Assembly (NCBI RefSeq): GCF_019649055.1
Contig: NW_026570345.1
Span: forward strand, 124,001 to 188,000
Reading direction: 5' to 3'
Length of the DNA: 64,000 nucleotides
From: Paramacrobiotus metropolitanus
Lineage: Eukaryota > Tardigrada > Eutardigrada > Parachela > Macrobiotidae
Of the stretch, positions 42,451 to 55,659 are shown one piece after another. The translations under genes and the position numbers were made by a program. The notes under the pieces were generated by a model. It was not told the origin of the DNA. It saw nothing but the letters and a program-made list of their open reading frames with translations, and searched no databases. Every line of letters starts with the position of its first letter. Position 1 is the first letter of the stretch.

Positions 42451-43610
42451 GTAAATTCATACAAAGTAACAAACTGCTACGTTTTTGGACAGTATGTGTT
42501 TCACAAGCATTGCTCCGCACATGTATCCGTTTATGTTTGCAGGCAGCACGCTGTATGCTTTGAAAAGCGAGAAAACACTGTAAAGATATGAGATAATACT
42601 ATTTGTAAGTATTTAACCCATTTTTGAAGTATATGTTTAATACACTGCAAGGTAATCAAACTCCCTTTATAATGACCGAGCGGCTGAGATTAAAATGCCG
42701 ATTTTGCTGCTTAAATGTTTCAAATAAATGCAGTTCTCACCTCGACGACACTGGTAATGTGGTCAGATGCCGCAACTGCACGGCACCGTCGGCAACTGCG
42801 ATGAGGGCGTCCATAGTTATTCGCGCTTTTTGCGAAGTCAAGGCGCTCTTGTATGTGTTACGGAGGTGTGATCGGGAGGTTGGGAGATGGGCGAGCAGGT
42901 GCCCTTTGCGCACGACCAAGGAACCACATGAAAAGGAAACGATTCTCAATTTTTGCAAACCTGTTTATTGAATTAATCGCCTTTGGTGATCGAAAACCGG
43001 TGAACCGTAAGCGCACAAAGTAATGTATTTGTGCAACCTAAAAATATAGGATCGCTGGATCATCCGGAGTAGCTTCAGTTTTCACCATCTCCACATCAAG
43101 GCTCCAGAACGTACTCTCCAAAATATAAATAACGATATCATCATTGCACATAAATATGCAGCAAAGAAAACACAAAACGTTAGTCGGGATAAGAAGAAAG
43201 TTAGCAACCACAGTAAAACTACAACAAGATTCGTGATTTACGGTTGCGATATGAGTATTGTAAGTTGGAAATATTATAAGCGCCCAGAAACTTCGTGGCA
43301 AATTATCGATACTTCTACGTTTGATGGCCATTATTACCCATAAGGGACAACTAGAAACATGTTGCGTGGCATGCCGACGCCGTATCTAAAAAAATTACCA
43401 TAACTGATTACCCTGAGTCCCGGTGGCGGCGTCGAGATATGGCAACGTATCGGCGTGGGATGGCGAACATTACGGCATTGCGCGGATCAGAAATGTACAA
43501 TCTATTTGCACAACTACCTGTGCATCTCTGACCAGCGCGATTGTCATCTTTGTACTCGACATCCCCACCCGGTACGATGAATCTCATTTCACCTGCAAAC
43601 ATAAATGCAT
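42451..43610 (-). repeat. Linker and partial modules C, B and A
   Basis: C is cut to 42740-42860. 43.05-43.33 is AT-rich with the sibling of the palindrome's right arm (GATTCGTGATTTACGG). B is only 43410-43450. A at 43535-43605 reads EMRFIVPGGDVEYKDDN. Confidence 0.5.
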
Positions 43611-44514
43611 CAACTGCACAATCACCTTGACCGCTTAACGTACATATACCCCGGAAAGGGAGACAATGCGCTATTAAATTTTGATCTCCTATGACAATGA
43701 AGAGCGCACAGCACGCCCGTAGTTGTAGGATAACGTATCGCCACCCTCGGCAGGTGCAGCTTACGGTGTTCAACTTTTATCATTCTTTCCCAAAGCATAT
43801 GTTTGCGTGTTTGATGGTCGAATGTCTTTAAACGCTGAAAAATACGTGCATGCAGTAGGAAACTTCTAAATGACGACATAGATAAACGCTACTGTAGCCT
43901 GCAGGCGATAATGGTATAGCCTGTAGGTGATATGGTTCGAGCGAGATGCTACCAGCAATTGCGTAAAGCGCAAAAATTTAATCAGAAAAGCGACCTACTC
44001 GCCGACATGTACCGGGATCCACCGAGAAAATGTTGACAAGTTGACAGACCAAGTTGGTTAAGATTGGGATCCTGGAAAAGTACAGTGGATAGCCACATCC
44101 GAACGCCACGGCGATTCTGGCTGTCCACAATTGCAGAATTCGTTCCCTTCGCAAATCCCTTCTCGAAATCCCCAGTTTCTTAGTGGCGCTTGTAAATTAC
44201 TCTGTAAAAATAGTTCTGTGCAAGGTATAAAAGATCTATGAAAAGGGAAGGCTGTCTATGGTAGCGAGAGTTGCTGACGCCCGGGATTATCCAACAGTGA
44301 TGGCTGGTTTACTGTGTTCCTGGTTATGAGTGATTCGTGGAATGAACTGCAAAACAAAACTTACTTTCCTTAAAAAACGTATAATTTTATAACACACTGT
44401 AATTAGGTGTTGCAATACATTGGAACCAGGTACTGAAGACGCGTGCTAAACGTAAAAAAAGGCAGAACAGGCATTATGCGAGGAAGTCATAAGTACATGA
44501 GATCACCCAAACGA
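43611..44514 (-). repeat. Linker and module gamma copy
   Basis: AT-rich linker, then gamma at about 43998 (CTACTCGCCGACATGTACCG) with GGATCCTGG and CACATCCGAACGCCACGGCG. The tail has CTCTGTAAAxATA and GGTATAAAAGATCTATG. Confidence 0.45.
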
Positions 44515-45140
44515 TTAATCTTTATCCGTAAGCTAAATTTCGGATCCAGTTAGGCTGTGTTACAGTGTGATTCAACGGTTTAATGGGTTTCGGATTAACA
44601 AGTAAAGTTAGCGGATAACTTACTGTATTTTCGAAACTCCTTTCCCCGTTATACACGGTGCGACTACAGAGAGAACGCGCAAAAGAAACATCCCGACAAG
44701 CGGGAAAAATAGGCGCACAATTGAAAGTAAAGCATTAATCATGATAGCATTCCGTGATATACTGTATAATCCACCCAGTTATTACTATATCCCTCCAGAT
44801 ATAATCAGAATTATTAGATAATCCTTTTTGACGGCAGGTACTTGTAGAAATGTGACAGAATCGAAGGTATCCAGCAAATCGCATAACGTCTAACTGGATC
44901 AAATTATGGTACCTTGTACACGCTGACCGAATCATTCTGAGTAGAAAAACACTGGAAGTGTATGGCTGGCGACCGATCACAAGAACTGGACTGCACAGGG
45001 CAAGGACGCTCTGCCTTTCTGCTGTCGTGAGCCAAACTGGCGTGAAAACAACACTACAGTCTTCGCCGTCAGCGGAGAAAAATACGACCATGCTTGAATG
45101 CTTTTGTATGTCCTGTACAATGCGCGTTAAAACATCGCTA
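44515..45140 (-). repeat. Module G copy 3
   Basis: AACTTACT near 44619 and TAATCCTTTTTGACGGCAGG at 44819 match the 23.0 and 29.9 kb copies. No insertion at either MITE or foldback target. Confidence 0.55.
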
Positions 45141-45144
45141 GCAG

Positions 45145-45670
45145 CATGTCTGTCTGGTTGCTGGTAAATCAGTCAATCTTATCTCACTATGCTCCAGTGT
45201 TGATGTTTTTCCGGCACGTGCATCTGGCCGCGGTATAATCGTTAAAGCTGTCTGGACCATGGCATAAAGAATACACTTTTTGTTTTCAGCGGTTGCACGC
45301 GTCCTCGCACTTACTTTGCCTTTTGGTTTCTTCAAGGGGTCAAGGGCACAGCGCTGCCATTCCCAGCTTCACAGCTTGTTGGTACGTATCCGATCGTCGG
45401 TATCAACAATCGACAAGCAGAAAAAAACGTATGCTGTTGGAGGCCCGGCAGGCTCACGAAATAACTGTCATCTGTGGAGGCGTCAACATCTGAACCCTTG
45501 AACTGGCAGCAGGCAGGAATCATCCTCGAGGTTGGTGGAGGTCACTTTCAGGTTATCGGGCAAGGCTAGATGCCGTTGGCAAAGGAATTTTGTGCGAGAC
45601 TCTTGAATTCCGAATCGCGAGGCGACGTCAAATGACGATGTCGGCACTTTAAAGGATGGTTTTTTTCTCA
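45145..45670 (-). repeat. Modules D (variant) and J
   Basis: D reads RAGKTSTLEHSEIRLTDLPA then TRQTCC on minus. J reads DNLKVTSTNLEDDSCLLPVQ at 45490-45600. Confidence 0.5.
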
Positions 45671-46750
45671 CTAAGCAGTCTCAGAATCTGGACCTTATCG
45701 CATCCTCACCGAACAGAAGCCGGTCTGCAATGGACGGGCAGGGCCTCCATGGGACGCGTGATACTCAAGCCGGAGTCATTTCGCAAAATAATCGACAAAG
45801 GCACCCACCCACTGTAGCCTAACGTTTTATTAAGAAGTCAACCCATACTTTCCACGCACGTGCACCCCGACAACTCCAGCCAGGCTACCTTCTCGATGAG
45901 ATATTACCGCCGTCCAGATAGCGACTCTTTACGGCCACGGAAATCGGCTACCTGGGGATTTGTCGGCCAAAGCGCCGGTGAGGTCGGATGCGTCTCCGTG
46001 CTTGCCATGCAGCGCCTTTGCGCATCGGCTCCCGACAGACCTCCCGCGGTTATGGCGCCACGGGGCTGACGGGTGTTTCGCATTTCTATTAAAGGCACAA
46101 CCACGATTGAAAATGGCTGCTTTAACGAAAAAACTGGCAACCACGGAGACGCATCCGGCACCCACCCGCTGTGGGAAACTGTTCCGTTGGGCAATAAGGC
46201 CTAAGACATGCGACGTGACCGTCGATGCCCTTTTTCAACTTCTCAGTGCTCAGTCAGAACAGTAACGAGCTGGTTGGTCCCACAAAAATCAGCACGATGA
46301 CCTTGGGTATTTCCTAAACTGTCCCTCTGCGCAATACATTCAGGTGAACATTGGCAACCATTGGCAACTTCTAACCCGCTGCATATCGCAGGACTTGTAG
46401 ACAATCCATCACCACTCACACAATGGCACAGATTCCAGGAGAACTTCCGCACTGTGGTCGTGCGGATGCTGTATACTGCTACGTTAAAGACTGCTTGACC
46501 TCCTAAGCGACTACTTGGACACCGCGAGGGAGCACCTGGTCCACAGCAGTTCTCCCACCAATTTTCACAGAGATTCTGAACAGCTTGATTTAACCTCGAA
46601 GTTAAGCACCAACCCAAACCAATGCTTCCTAGTCAAGCGGCAGCGGGCAACGCTATGCTTTTCACGTCTGCGAAATGGTGGAACTCCGATATGACCTTTC
46701 AGACAACACATGTATCCAGCGCGGTGCCATTGAGCTGTTCATGAATATTC
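45671..46750 (+). repeat. Inverted segment: modules H, X-like and I
   Basis: Runs opposite to the rest of the array. H is on the plus strand (CAGGGCCTCCATGGGACGCG; VISQNNRQRHP). GGGGATTTGTCGGCCAAAGC at 45955 is the reverse of 24.82 kb. GTTGGTCCCACAAAAATCAG is the reverse of X. I ends reversed at 46745 (ACACATGTATCCAGCGCGG). A stretch at 46030-46115 (CGCCACGGGGCTGACGGGTG) is still in the usual orientation, so the breakpoints are complex. Confidence 0.55.
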
Positions 46751-46754
46751 ACTT

Positions 46755-47550
46755 ACCCGGCAACAACAGCATGTCCGTCTGGTGAGTGGTGATTGGTAAA
46801 TCAGCCCTTTTTATCTAGTCAATCTCCAGTACTGATGTTTTCCGATGTGTGCATCTGGCAGCGGCATACTCGTTCATTGTGTCATAGTACTGAAGTGATA
46901 CTTGTAACCAGTTAGCAGTTATTACGCTTGCTTGCACACTGTTCTTGCGGTTATTGCGCGGTCGAGGGTACATGCGATGATGCGACGCTATTCCGCAATT
47001 CAAGGCCAAAACGATTCCGCCGGAAACGCGCTGAATCGGCTAGCCGCTCGAACATTCCATCTTTCCAGACGGAATACAACGCACGCAGATATGCCAGTCC
47101 GGATTGATGAGCTCGGACAGGTACACGTAGAGCGGTGTGATCGGAAGGTTGGCAGGGGCGCGTCCACGAGACCTACGCCATTTGCGGACAATGCGTCGAT
47201 GCCGACTGCTTAAGCGACCAATGCCCGCCGCTTCCGGTTCGTTTCCGACCACCACAGCGCACAATTACATCACCCACTGGAAGCCGCAAGGCACGCATGC
47301 AATAATCGAAGATCGGTGAAGTTACCTGTGCATGTAATCCAACGAAGTACGCATTGCCCAACCGCTCGAAGGAGCCGCTGCCGGTATTTCAGATCCAACG
47401 ATGGCCCTCCTGTAGCGTGAACATTGCGACTGCTATGCAAATTAGAAATGTGCAACCCACTTACCTGTGAAATCACATCTCTGCCAACGCCAATGTCATC
47501 CTGTTCTCAACTTCGCAACCAGGTTCGCTGAACCTTTTTTACTTGAAAAC
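46755..47550 (-). repeat. Modules D, B and A
   Basis: D at 46755-47120 (minus AAARCTHRKTSVLEID). B at 47150-47340 reads CGGRKRTGSGGHWSLKQSAS. A at 47490-47545 is decayed. Module C is missing between D and B in this unit. Confidence 0.55.
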
Positions 47551-48670
47551 AGAGAAGCATCAACATCAGCAGCATAACGCCCTTTATATCTCTCCTGTGG
47601 GTAAGAGAAGCGCATTTTGAGCAGACGCGACCTCGACAGGTACTCTGTAAACTGTACAGCTGAAATCTCACCGGTCATTTCCAAAACTTAGGCTTGCGCC
47701 TTTGACGTTCTATCGTCTTCAAACGTATAAAGCTATGTGGTTACGGTGACTATTAAATGTCGTACTTGATGCATAATACGAAGTGCAATCCGTCATATTT
47801 CTAATTGGGGAATGTGCCGACGCTCCGTACCCTAATATCCTGCGACGCGAAGTACAGATTCGGAAGTCTCAAGGTCATCGTGCTGATTGCTGCGATAGCG
47901 ACCAGCTCGTACCTATTCTGGCTGAGCAGCAGCAGCAGCAGTTGAATAAGGGCATCGACGGCTCCGTCGTACATGATCCTTCGTGTTGTTGTATGCCGGA
48001 ATGAATTGTGTTCGCAGCGCTTTTGGTCATACGTCCATGACAGGCCTACCGCGGTAATGGCGATGTAGTTTACGGTACCTGGGCACTACATTCTCCCTGC
48101 AGAAACAAAACCTTAGGCTAAATTCATACAAAACTGCCGCTGCTAGGCACATGTTTATCAAGTGAAGCAATACTCCGCATATACGTTTATTTTCAAGCAG
48201 TGTATGCCGTGCGCTGTAAAAGTAGTACCTGTAATGCAAAAGCGTGCAGAGCAAGAAAATATTATTTCTGCTTCGAAAGAATTCAAGAGAAAGGAAATTT
48301 GAGCGCTGAACCCTTTTAAAAAAGAATATCATTGTGGTTGCCCGATAAATGGAAAAATCGCCGCAGTTATCAAAAATAATACTGCACCAGCGAAGTGCAT
48401 GTTAAGAGAAAAATAGATGCACGGAGTAGTACAAAATTATAAACATAATTGTATTATTTTAAATGCTGTGCTATTAGTAAATGTTTTATTATTTAACTGT
48501 TTTTCGTTTTGAGATGGAATACTTACTGCGCCTATTTGCAGAATATTCTGCCTTTTTTTAAATAATGTATAAGTTCAGTGCACGTTAATGATTAATCTAC
48601 TCGCGCTGCAGTGATCGAGCGGCTGACCTTCAAATGCTGGCTGCTGCCTAAATTAGTTATGGAATTAAAA
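47551..48670 (-). repeat. Module X copy and AT-rich linker
   Basis: X at about 47780-48065 (AAGGTCATCGTGCTGATTGC; short CAG run at 47926-47943) without an adjacent coiled-coil copy. 48.07-48.65 is AT-rich linker with nothing coding. Confidence 0.45.
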
Positions 48671-49740
48671 AGATACCTCGATTACGTTGATGATTCCGCC
48701 GAATGCAGTGATCACGCCATCGCGTCAAATGTGCTGTCGACGTCCATAATTGTTGGCGCTGGTTGTGAAGGAGACGCGCGCGCGCATCATATCAACGAAC
48801 GATCACAACACAGAACGATAAAAAATACTTTTAACAACGGTAAAAAATTGCATAAAAAAAGAAAGTGAAATTGAAATGAAAGTAGAGAAGTCAAACCGGC
48901 AAATTTTCTGCTGATGGTGAACTGTGAAGAGGTGCTACCAGTGCACGATCGAGGAAACACGGAAGCAATAGGAAACGATCCTCAGTTCCTAATCTGGCTA
49001 ATCGCTGCTTTGTTATTTCGCTAATGAAACCAAATCGTATCGTAAAACAACTAATTTAGTTTTTTATAAAAAAAACTAAATATAATTGTACCTAATTAAG
49101 TAGTAAAGAAAACAAAGCGTTAAAATATAAAGCAGTCTTACAAAACACTGAAACCGCACTAAGATTGCGGTTTACTGTTTGCGATTCGAGTTTTGTAAGC
49201 CGGAAGTTCAGCGCGCCCGGGACCTTGGAGGCAATACTTCTACATTTGCCGTTTGCCTTTGGGAGTATAAGGGACGACAGAATTAATACATATGTTACGT
49301 GGGACGACAGCGCATTAAAGAAGAAAATTAATTAACGCGACTTCGGTGGCGACGCCGAGATTAGCGCAATGTGCTGACGACGAGCCGATGCGTGACGGCT
49401 CAGGCGACAGATGCCCGCCGCTTCCGGTTTGTTTTCGACCACTACAGCCCGCAGTTACGTCACCCACTGGAAGCCGCACGCTGGCAATAATCGAAGATCG
49501 CCGAAGTAACCGGTGCATGTAATCCAGTCAAATGCGCACTGCCCAACCGCCTGAAGGAGCCACTGATATTCCACATCCAACAACGGCGAACCTATGGCGA
49601 ACATCACGACTATTGCGCGGATGAGAAACGTACAACCCAACTACCTCCGCGATTAGATCTCAGAGCAAAGCGAGTGCCATCCTATTCTTAACTTCTGCAT
49701 TAGGCGCGAAGCACCTCATTTTACCTGCAAACAGAGAAAC
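48671..49740 (-). repeat. Partial module C, linker, modules B and A
   Basis: C 48675-48780 only. B at 49340-49520 reads DVTAGCSGRKQTGSGGHLSP. A at 49665-49735 reads KMRCFAPNAEVKNRMALALL with the TTTGCAG acceptor kept. Confidence 0.55.
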
Positions 49741-51130
49741 AACAAAGCTAGCAGCATAGCGTACATATAATAATATACCTGCATATTTATGCCGATTATC
49801 CAATTTTAAACTCCTGTGACTGAGAGAAGCGCATTTAAGATGACTTAACGCAACCTCAACATGTACAAATTGTTTTATACCGTTCTTTTCCACAATTAGG
49901 CTTGCGCATGTGAAAATTAAAAGTAGATTAAAGTGTAACCGGAAAATTTTCTTTTGACGTGAAGTGCAAAGATGTGCGCAGTTTAGAAAACACAGCAAGC
50001 GGAAACAATCCTCAGTTTACGGTTTTACAAACACCGCTTAATTTGGCCAATCGCTATTTTGCTGTTTCGCTAACAAAATGGAATTGTATCGTAAACGCAA
50101 AGAAAAGTAATTTAACTGGGCATAATTATATGGCAATGAAAAAACGGAAATATAGCCTGGTTTAGGAAAAACCTAAAAAGAACCGCAATAAGATTCGTGA
50201 TTTAATGTTTGCGGTTCCAGTTTTGTAAACCCGTAAGTTCTACGCGGCCGGAACCTTTGTGGCAAATACTCCTACGTTGTCGTTTGCTTCTACGAGTGTA
50301 AGGGACATCAAAATAGCAGTTCTGTGGGAACGACAAGGCAGTAAAGAGCCGAAATTTCTTACTACGACTTCCGGTGACGGCGCCGAGATGAGCGCAGTGT
50401 GTGAACAACGCGTCGATTCGTGACAGCCCCCGGAATCCGCAAGACACACCTGCAGTATACAAAGATCGCCGAATTTACTGGTGCATATAATCCAGTAAAA
50501 TGCGCATTGCCCAATTGCCCAACGGAGCTACTGATATTCCAGATCCAACGATGATCCAAAAATGCCGAACTTTACGACCGTTGCGCGGATCCGAAATGTA
50601 CGCGATCTCCGACAAAGCGAGTGTCATCGTGTTCTCAACTTCTCCATCAGCTGCGATGAACCTCATTTTCCCTGCAAACACAGAATCATCAATATAAGCA
50701 GCAAAATATTCATATACATCCAACTAAATAATTTATAATCTCCTGTGCCAAAGAGAAGCGCGTTTCAAGCGCAATTAAGATGACTTAAAGCAACCTCGAC
50801 AGGTGCAACTAATATTATACCGGTATTTTCCAAAAATTAGGCTTGCGCATTTGACGATCAATCCTTTCCAAACGTATAAAACTATGTACTTGCGATAATT
50901 ATGAAATGACGCACTTTTATGCATAACACAGAGTGCATTAAGTCATATTGATTTGAACGAAATCATATCAAGCAACTGACGCAAACACATACTTGATACT
51001 AGTAAATAAATTTGAACAGAGAAGCACACTCACAAACATGTAGCGAGATCCTGTGAGAAAACGTTGGCGGATCCAGTTTACTCAAGGTGGAGAGTCTGGG
51101 AAGGTAGGCTGTCCACAATTGCAGGGCGCA
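49741..51130 (-). repeat. Second B/A pair and module gamma
   Basis: A second linker, B (50365-50490) and A (50608-50685, AGKMRFIAADGEVENTMTLA) follow directly, so B-A was duplicated in tandem. Gamma at about 51028 (CACTCACAAACATGTAGCG). Confidence 0.55.
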
Positions 51131-51149
51131 GAATTCCATCATTCACAAA

Positions 51150-51570
51150 TTCCTTCCTTCGGGGAGTCTTTTTGCATTCCAGTCATGCCCGCTGTCAACA
51201 CCGCGATGTCCGTCTCATAAAGTACGCGTGAGCTGTTCGATGGGGGTGAGGTAACGAAGTACAGTGGCTTATCAACCCTTAAAACGGTGTTGCACGAGTT
51301 GACAAGCCAGTGTACTCCATCACCGGCATGGTTTAGACGCTTCTTCATTGCCTGGATGTCTCGGCTGACCTCGTCGGTAAAATGCTGGACCTTCTCTACC
51401 TCCTCCGGTGGTCGTCCGCAAAAAGCTGATGATCTTGTTGGAGCTGATGATCTTGTTGTTGGTTGATCTTTTTTTGATCTTTTTTTTTCACCTCCAGTTC
51501 GTAGACCAGGACGAAGAGGGTTCGGTTGCTGTATGTTCTCCCTCGTGATATTGCAGGTTACAACGTCATC
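51150..51570 (-). pseudogene. Coiled-coil family pseudogene 5
   Basis: An open minus frame of about 150 codons, the longest among the damaged relatives: FVLVYELEVKKKRSKKDQ, GRPPEEVEKVQHFTDEVSRD, IQAMKKRLNHAGDGVHWLVN, SCNTVLRVDKP and ETDIAVLTAGM. It lacks most of the heptad region. T-rich slippage-prone sequence (GATCTTTTTTTGATC) lies in the middle. It could be a truncated but expressed gene; a pseudogene is more likely. Confidence 0.55.
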
Positions 51571-52570
51571 GGTACTCGTACAATTGTTTGGGTACAACAG
51601 TACCCACAAACAACCACGAGCTAGTTCTTCTCAAAGCTGCTTATACGGTATAAACGAATTTTAAACAATGCAGCATAGTTATGGTTATACTTAAACAATA
51701 ATTAAAAAGGTATCACTGCAGTTTAGTATTAAACCGGATGTATAAAGCAGTCGAGCTGAGATGCTTTTCAGGGCATCGTTTCAGGGTCTACCAAGTAAAA
51801 ATTCACCCTACGTTTCTGATCATGATATACCGATATGGTTTTTTAGGGAACGTAGCGACCATTTGTAGTGGACGCTCGATCCGGATTCCGAAATTATTTC
51901 GGAAGACGTGCGACACGTTAAATCAATTTTTTCTGAAGCAACGGATTACTGTAGTTGAGTACCTATCGTAAAAGTACCTAATTTTGTAGCAGTAGTGTCT
52001 GGTTAATACTGTCATAATAATTATGAATCGAAATAAAGAAGAAAGTTTAAAAAAATCTTACAAGGGAATTTAGCTGTCGTTTTAGGAACTACGCCGTATA
52101 GAAATCAAAATTATATAATTTGACGATATTGGTGAATTTGATTACTAACCGAAGAGCATATTGCAAATATTATTGCCTGTGTTATTGCGAAACATGCAAA
52201 AAACAGGGAAAGAACATGTTGAATGGGACCGTTTAGATTGCAAACCACGTTGTCCGACTTCAACTCGACAGAAAGCTGCTGTTGTCCGAACCTGTACTCG
52301 CAGCTACCGACTCGTCATGTAAAAGATATTTCAGTTTTCGAAAGAAATGTCAGTAAGTTAACGTAAGCTTCGCATTCACAGATACAGCATTACTATAAAG
52401 GTACAGCATTACAAACAAAGTTGCAATTCAGCATGTGTACGACTGACAGCGCCGTAATAAACAAATCAACCGAAATCAAATCATATGGTTTTATAGACAA
52501 CAAGTCACAAAACTGTTGACCAACGGTATTTGAAAACTTTAATCTACAGACTGCGAAGCCCATCGAGCGG
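51571..52570. other. Unique spacer downstream of the SMYD gene
   Basis: Does not resemble any array module I can identify. It marks the left side of the block that separates pseudogene 5 from the alpha region. The 77-codon frame at 51738-51971 has no features. Confidence 0.45.
52538..52543 (-). terminator. Possible polyadenylation signal of the SMYD gene
   Basis: ATTAAA on the minus strand about 28 bases after the stop codon, a common variant signal. No downstream element was checked. Confidence 0.35.
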
Positions 52571-55500
52571 TTAACGTTGATCCCCGTCTAATGCCGCTTG
52601 CAAACTGCAGATCAAGCCCTCTAATTCGGCAGACCATTCGCGCGCGAGTGCGGCTCCAGCGGAATCCGGACCAAACACATGATTGTGCAAATCTTCCGCT
52701 TCCTTGCAATAGCTGCGCGCCACGGGATATATCGCTGTTGCTACTGACCGCAGTCGTTTTCTCTGCTTCGGCGGTGTATTCAGCACCTTTTCCTTTATGA
52801 CAGTCAGCACCGCGATCCCGATCGAGGCTGCCTTAACGGCGAAAGCGACTTCGTACTTTGGATGAATTGTCCTGCAAAAATAAAACACACGGTCACTTGA
52901 TCTGAGTGGCTGTGTGCACTGCAGCCGGTGACCTTAGACAGTTGACCATCTCCTGCACCATCTTCCAACCCTCTTCATAACGGCCCTCATCGAAATAATC
53001 CTGATAGCGGTTAAGCGAATAGACGTAGCGAATATGGGCATCAGGATGGAGAAACGTTTCCGCTTTGACCTCTTTAAAATTTTTCTCAATCTCGAACATC
53101 CGAAAAATTTCGTCTAGACCGCTCCGCCACAGCGTGTCGCATTGGTCCGTAAAGCGCCGGAGCTTCACCAGCTGAACTCCGTTAACCGCGCCGCACTGCG
53201 GGCACGGCGCCAGTGCACGGCGGTCGCTGGGTATCGGCTCCTGACACTCTGGAGTCACACATTTCAACGGATTGATCGCGGCATCCTAAACCATACGCAG
53301 ATGGTTCACATTATGAATTTCTCTTCAGTAAGTCTATCAATTTTTACATAAAAAATATCCATCAGAAATATCTAAATATTGCTTTCAAGGAGAATTAAAC
53401 AGTTACGACGACACAATTCAAATACATTACACATATAAAGCGAATTAAGCCGAAGCGACAAAAAAAGCACTCGGAACGCCAATATACGAGTATGTATCAC
53501 GTTTGACAAAGGCGAAGAACAAATACGCTGTATGATGATGCATCGGCGTTACCGCGTTATCTTACTTACAAATTCTTTGGTACATTTGCGACAAGTGCAT
53601 AGACGACCATGCAGCGCCTTGAACACATCACGACGTTCCAGCAGTGGACGCGAAAACGCATCCCGCATCATTCGATTATGACGTAGCTGTATAACATAAA
53701 ATTAATACAAATCGCCAATCACATTTGCTAACTGCACTATGTATTAGAGAGTTAGGTTTTTAATTTCGCCACTCACATCGTGAAGTCCGGTATAATTTGG
53801 TATATCCTGTGTGGCGACAATGATCAAGCGGCGACCTCTGAAGTTCAGAGTAACGTTGACATCCCAGCACACCGGTGTCATGGCCCGGATGGGTGCTTGG
53901 GGATAGATGGCCACGGCAAACGGATACTGCCTGTCATCGCGAAAGTCATAGATGGGCACGGCGTTGTAGCCCCCGGTATAATGATAAGTCAGCAAATCCG
54001 AGGAAAGTGTGGTCGCCGACTCATCCCTGCAATAGTTCAAAATAAATAAATTAATTTAAATCAAAGAATCTCACACGGGTATTCAACAGTTTTACGTGGC
54101 AAATTCAGACTAAGAGAAGCGCCACCATTGCTTCGTTTTAACCACATTGTAGAATGTAGAATGATAGAATCCAACCGATGAATTGATTCTGGCAAACGGG
54201 TGCTCAGAGCTCATCGCAACAACGCGATTACTGAGTCCACGAACCTCCAGTGGTCAGAGCAATCGAATAGAAAGTTATTTATCGTTGCTAAATACCACTA
54301 AAGGAAACTACGGAGTAATCTAGTGAACAACACAAACAAAAAAGCGGCAAATACGACTACATTTAGGATGTTTGATTTCGAATCGGATGCATGTTTTCGG
54401 AAATATTTATTCGGAAACGGCTAAATTCAACAAGATTTAACCTATAGAGGAATCCAGGGATCAAAGATTTAGCGCCGCTCTTCGATCATTAGTTGTGCTA
54501 TTATCAACATCATTCTAACTCGAGATTATTAAATGCAATTCTTCCAACAGGAAACACAACAAAATGAAAACTGTTAAGCAAAAATGATAAATTCACTGTA
54601 ATCGTTCTGTGTCTGTGTCTTCGTAATAAAATCATTCCTATAAAATTTTGGACAATATAATATCAAACGATATTTTCACCAATATATGTATGGTTACATT
54701 TTGAACTACTTACACTAAAATGACATCCCGGGAAATTGATCGCAGACCACAAGAGCATCTGAGGCGAAGCCCAAGATGACTCTTGTAGGCTTATAACACT
54801 GACTCGGACTAATTACGACGTGACAAAGTATCCGTAAATCATGATCATACGGACGTACATTCATAAGCCTGGATAATGAAGTGATTGATACGTATATATA
54901 AACTATAACTCGAACGCAAGTGTTAGACTTACGTGGACTCTACACCGCCGCCAGCGGATGGATTGAGAGGAAGCAAGGCGAAAATGTCGGCAGCTGACAG
55001 AGTTCCCCGATGGCCGAGATCCATCGTCAAGTTCAGCTACAAAACAACCACGTTTTACACCATTGCTCTCGATTATTTAACCTCAGAAAACGTGCGACAA
55101 AAAACTGGCTCAGTGCATGACTGTTTACCCTGATTTTATTCGCTATCTTGGCGACCAGGTCATCCGTCGCTGAGAAACAAAACTGGAAGGGCCCGGCAGG
55201 CTGGTCTTTCAGTCGCTTAATCGCCATCCTACCACCGACCTCACGCAGTATAGCACACTCCAGTTTATGCTCTCTTTTCCAGTCGGAGACCTACAAAGTT
55301 CCGCGTGTCAGTAAACTATGGTTCTGCGGCATTTCTGACCAACTTACTTCTATAACTCTATTGTTGGTTGTTCATATTTCCTCGTAACCGGCGCATTATG
55401 TATTTGTAAAGTGCACTTAATTATAAAAGCTTGTATAACTTACTTGGCACGCTTTGCTGCAGTAGCGATGCAATTGACAACGCGAGCACGTTTGTAGCCC

Positions 55501-55659
55501 CTCCTTCTCTAGGAAGCAGTTCGCACAGTAGTCCTTGTACGCGGCGCGATCGAATGCCCAGACCCATGGCTCGCAGGTCAGAATAACGTCGCCTGCGGAG
55601 AATGATCGACCAACGACATCTTGCTCCGCCACGGCAACTGTTTCCCTAATACTATCCAT
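52571..55659 (-). CDS. SMYD-family protein with a degenerate SET domain
   Basis: Seven exons on minus: 55659-55444, 55290-55129, 55036-54933, 54026-53777, 53686-53570, 53285-52933 and 52871-52571. They total 1503 nt in consistent phase: 500 residues plus stop, near the usual SMYD length. N-terminal SET part GRSFSAGDVILTCEPWVWAF, then a complete MYND finger (C45, C48, C58, C61, C67, C71, H80, C84; YCANC, CSRC, YCSKAC, HKLEC) split by intron 1. The SET core carries MTPVCWDVN at about 210-218 where SMYDs have NHSCxPN, keeping only the Cys. ATQDIPNY replaces the GEEL-Y region. Post-SET C274, C276, C279 (CTCRKC) is followed by helical, TPR-like C-terminal sequence. The loss of the S-adenosylmethionine-binding Asn-His suggests no methyltransferase activity; the MYND finger could still bind partners. 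An alternative donor for exon 6 would leave a 25-nt intron and is less likely. Confidence 0.88.

Noticed and set aside
47926-47943. A CAG trinucleotide expansion
   Set aside because: Only about five or six imperfect units in module X. No coding context.
52906-52932. Alternative SMYD exon 6 donor (CAAG at GTGACC) leaving a 25-nt intron
   Set aside because: It preserves the frame, but the intron would be shorter than a spliceosome can normally handle. The donor at 52932 gives a 61-nt intron and the same downstream frame.
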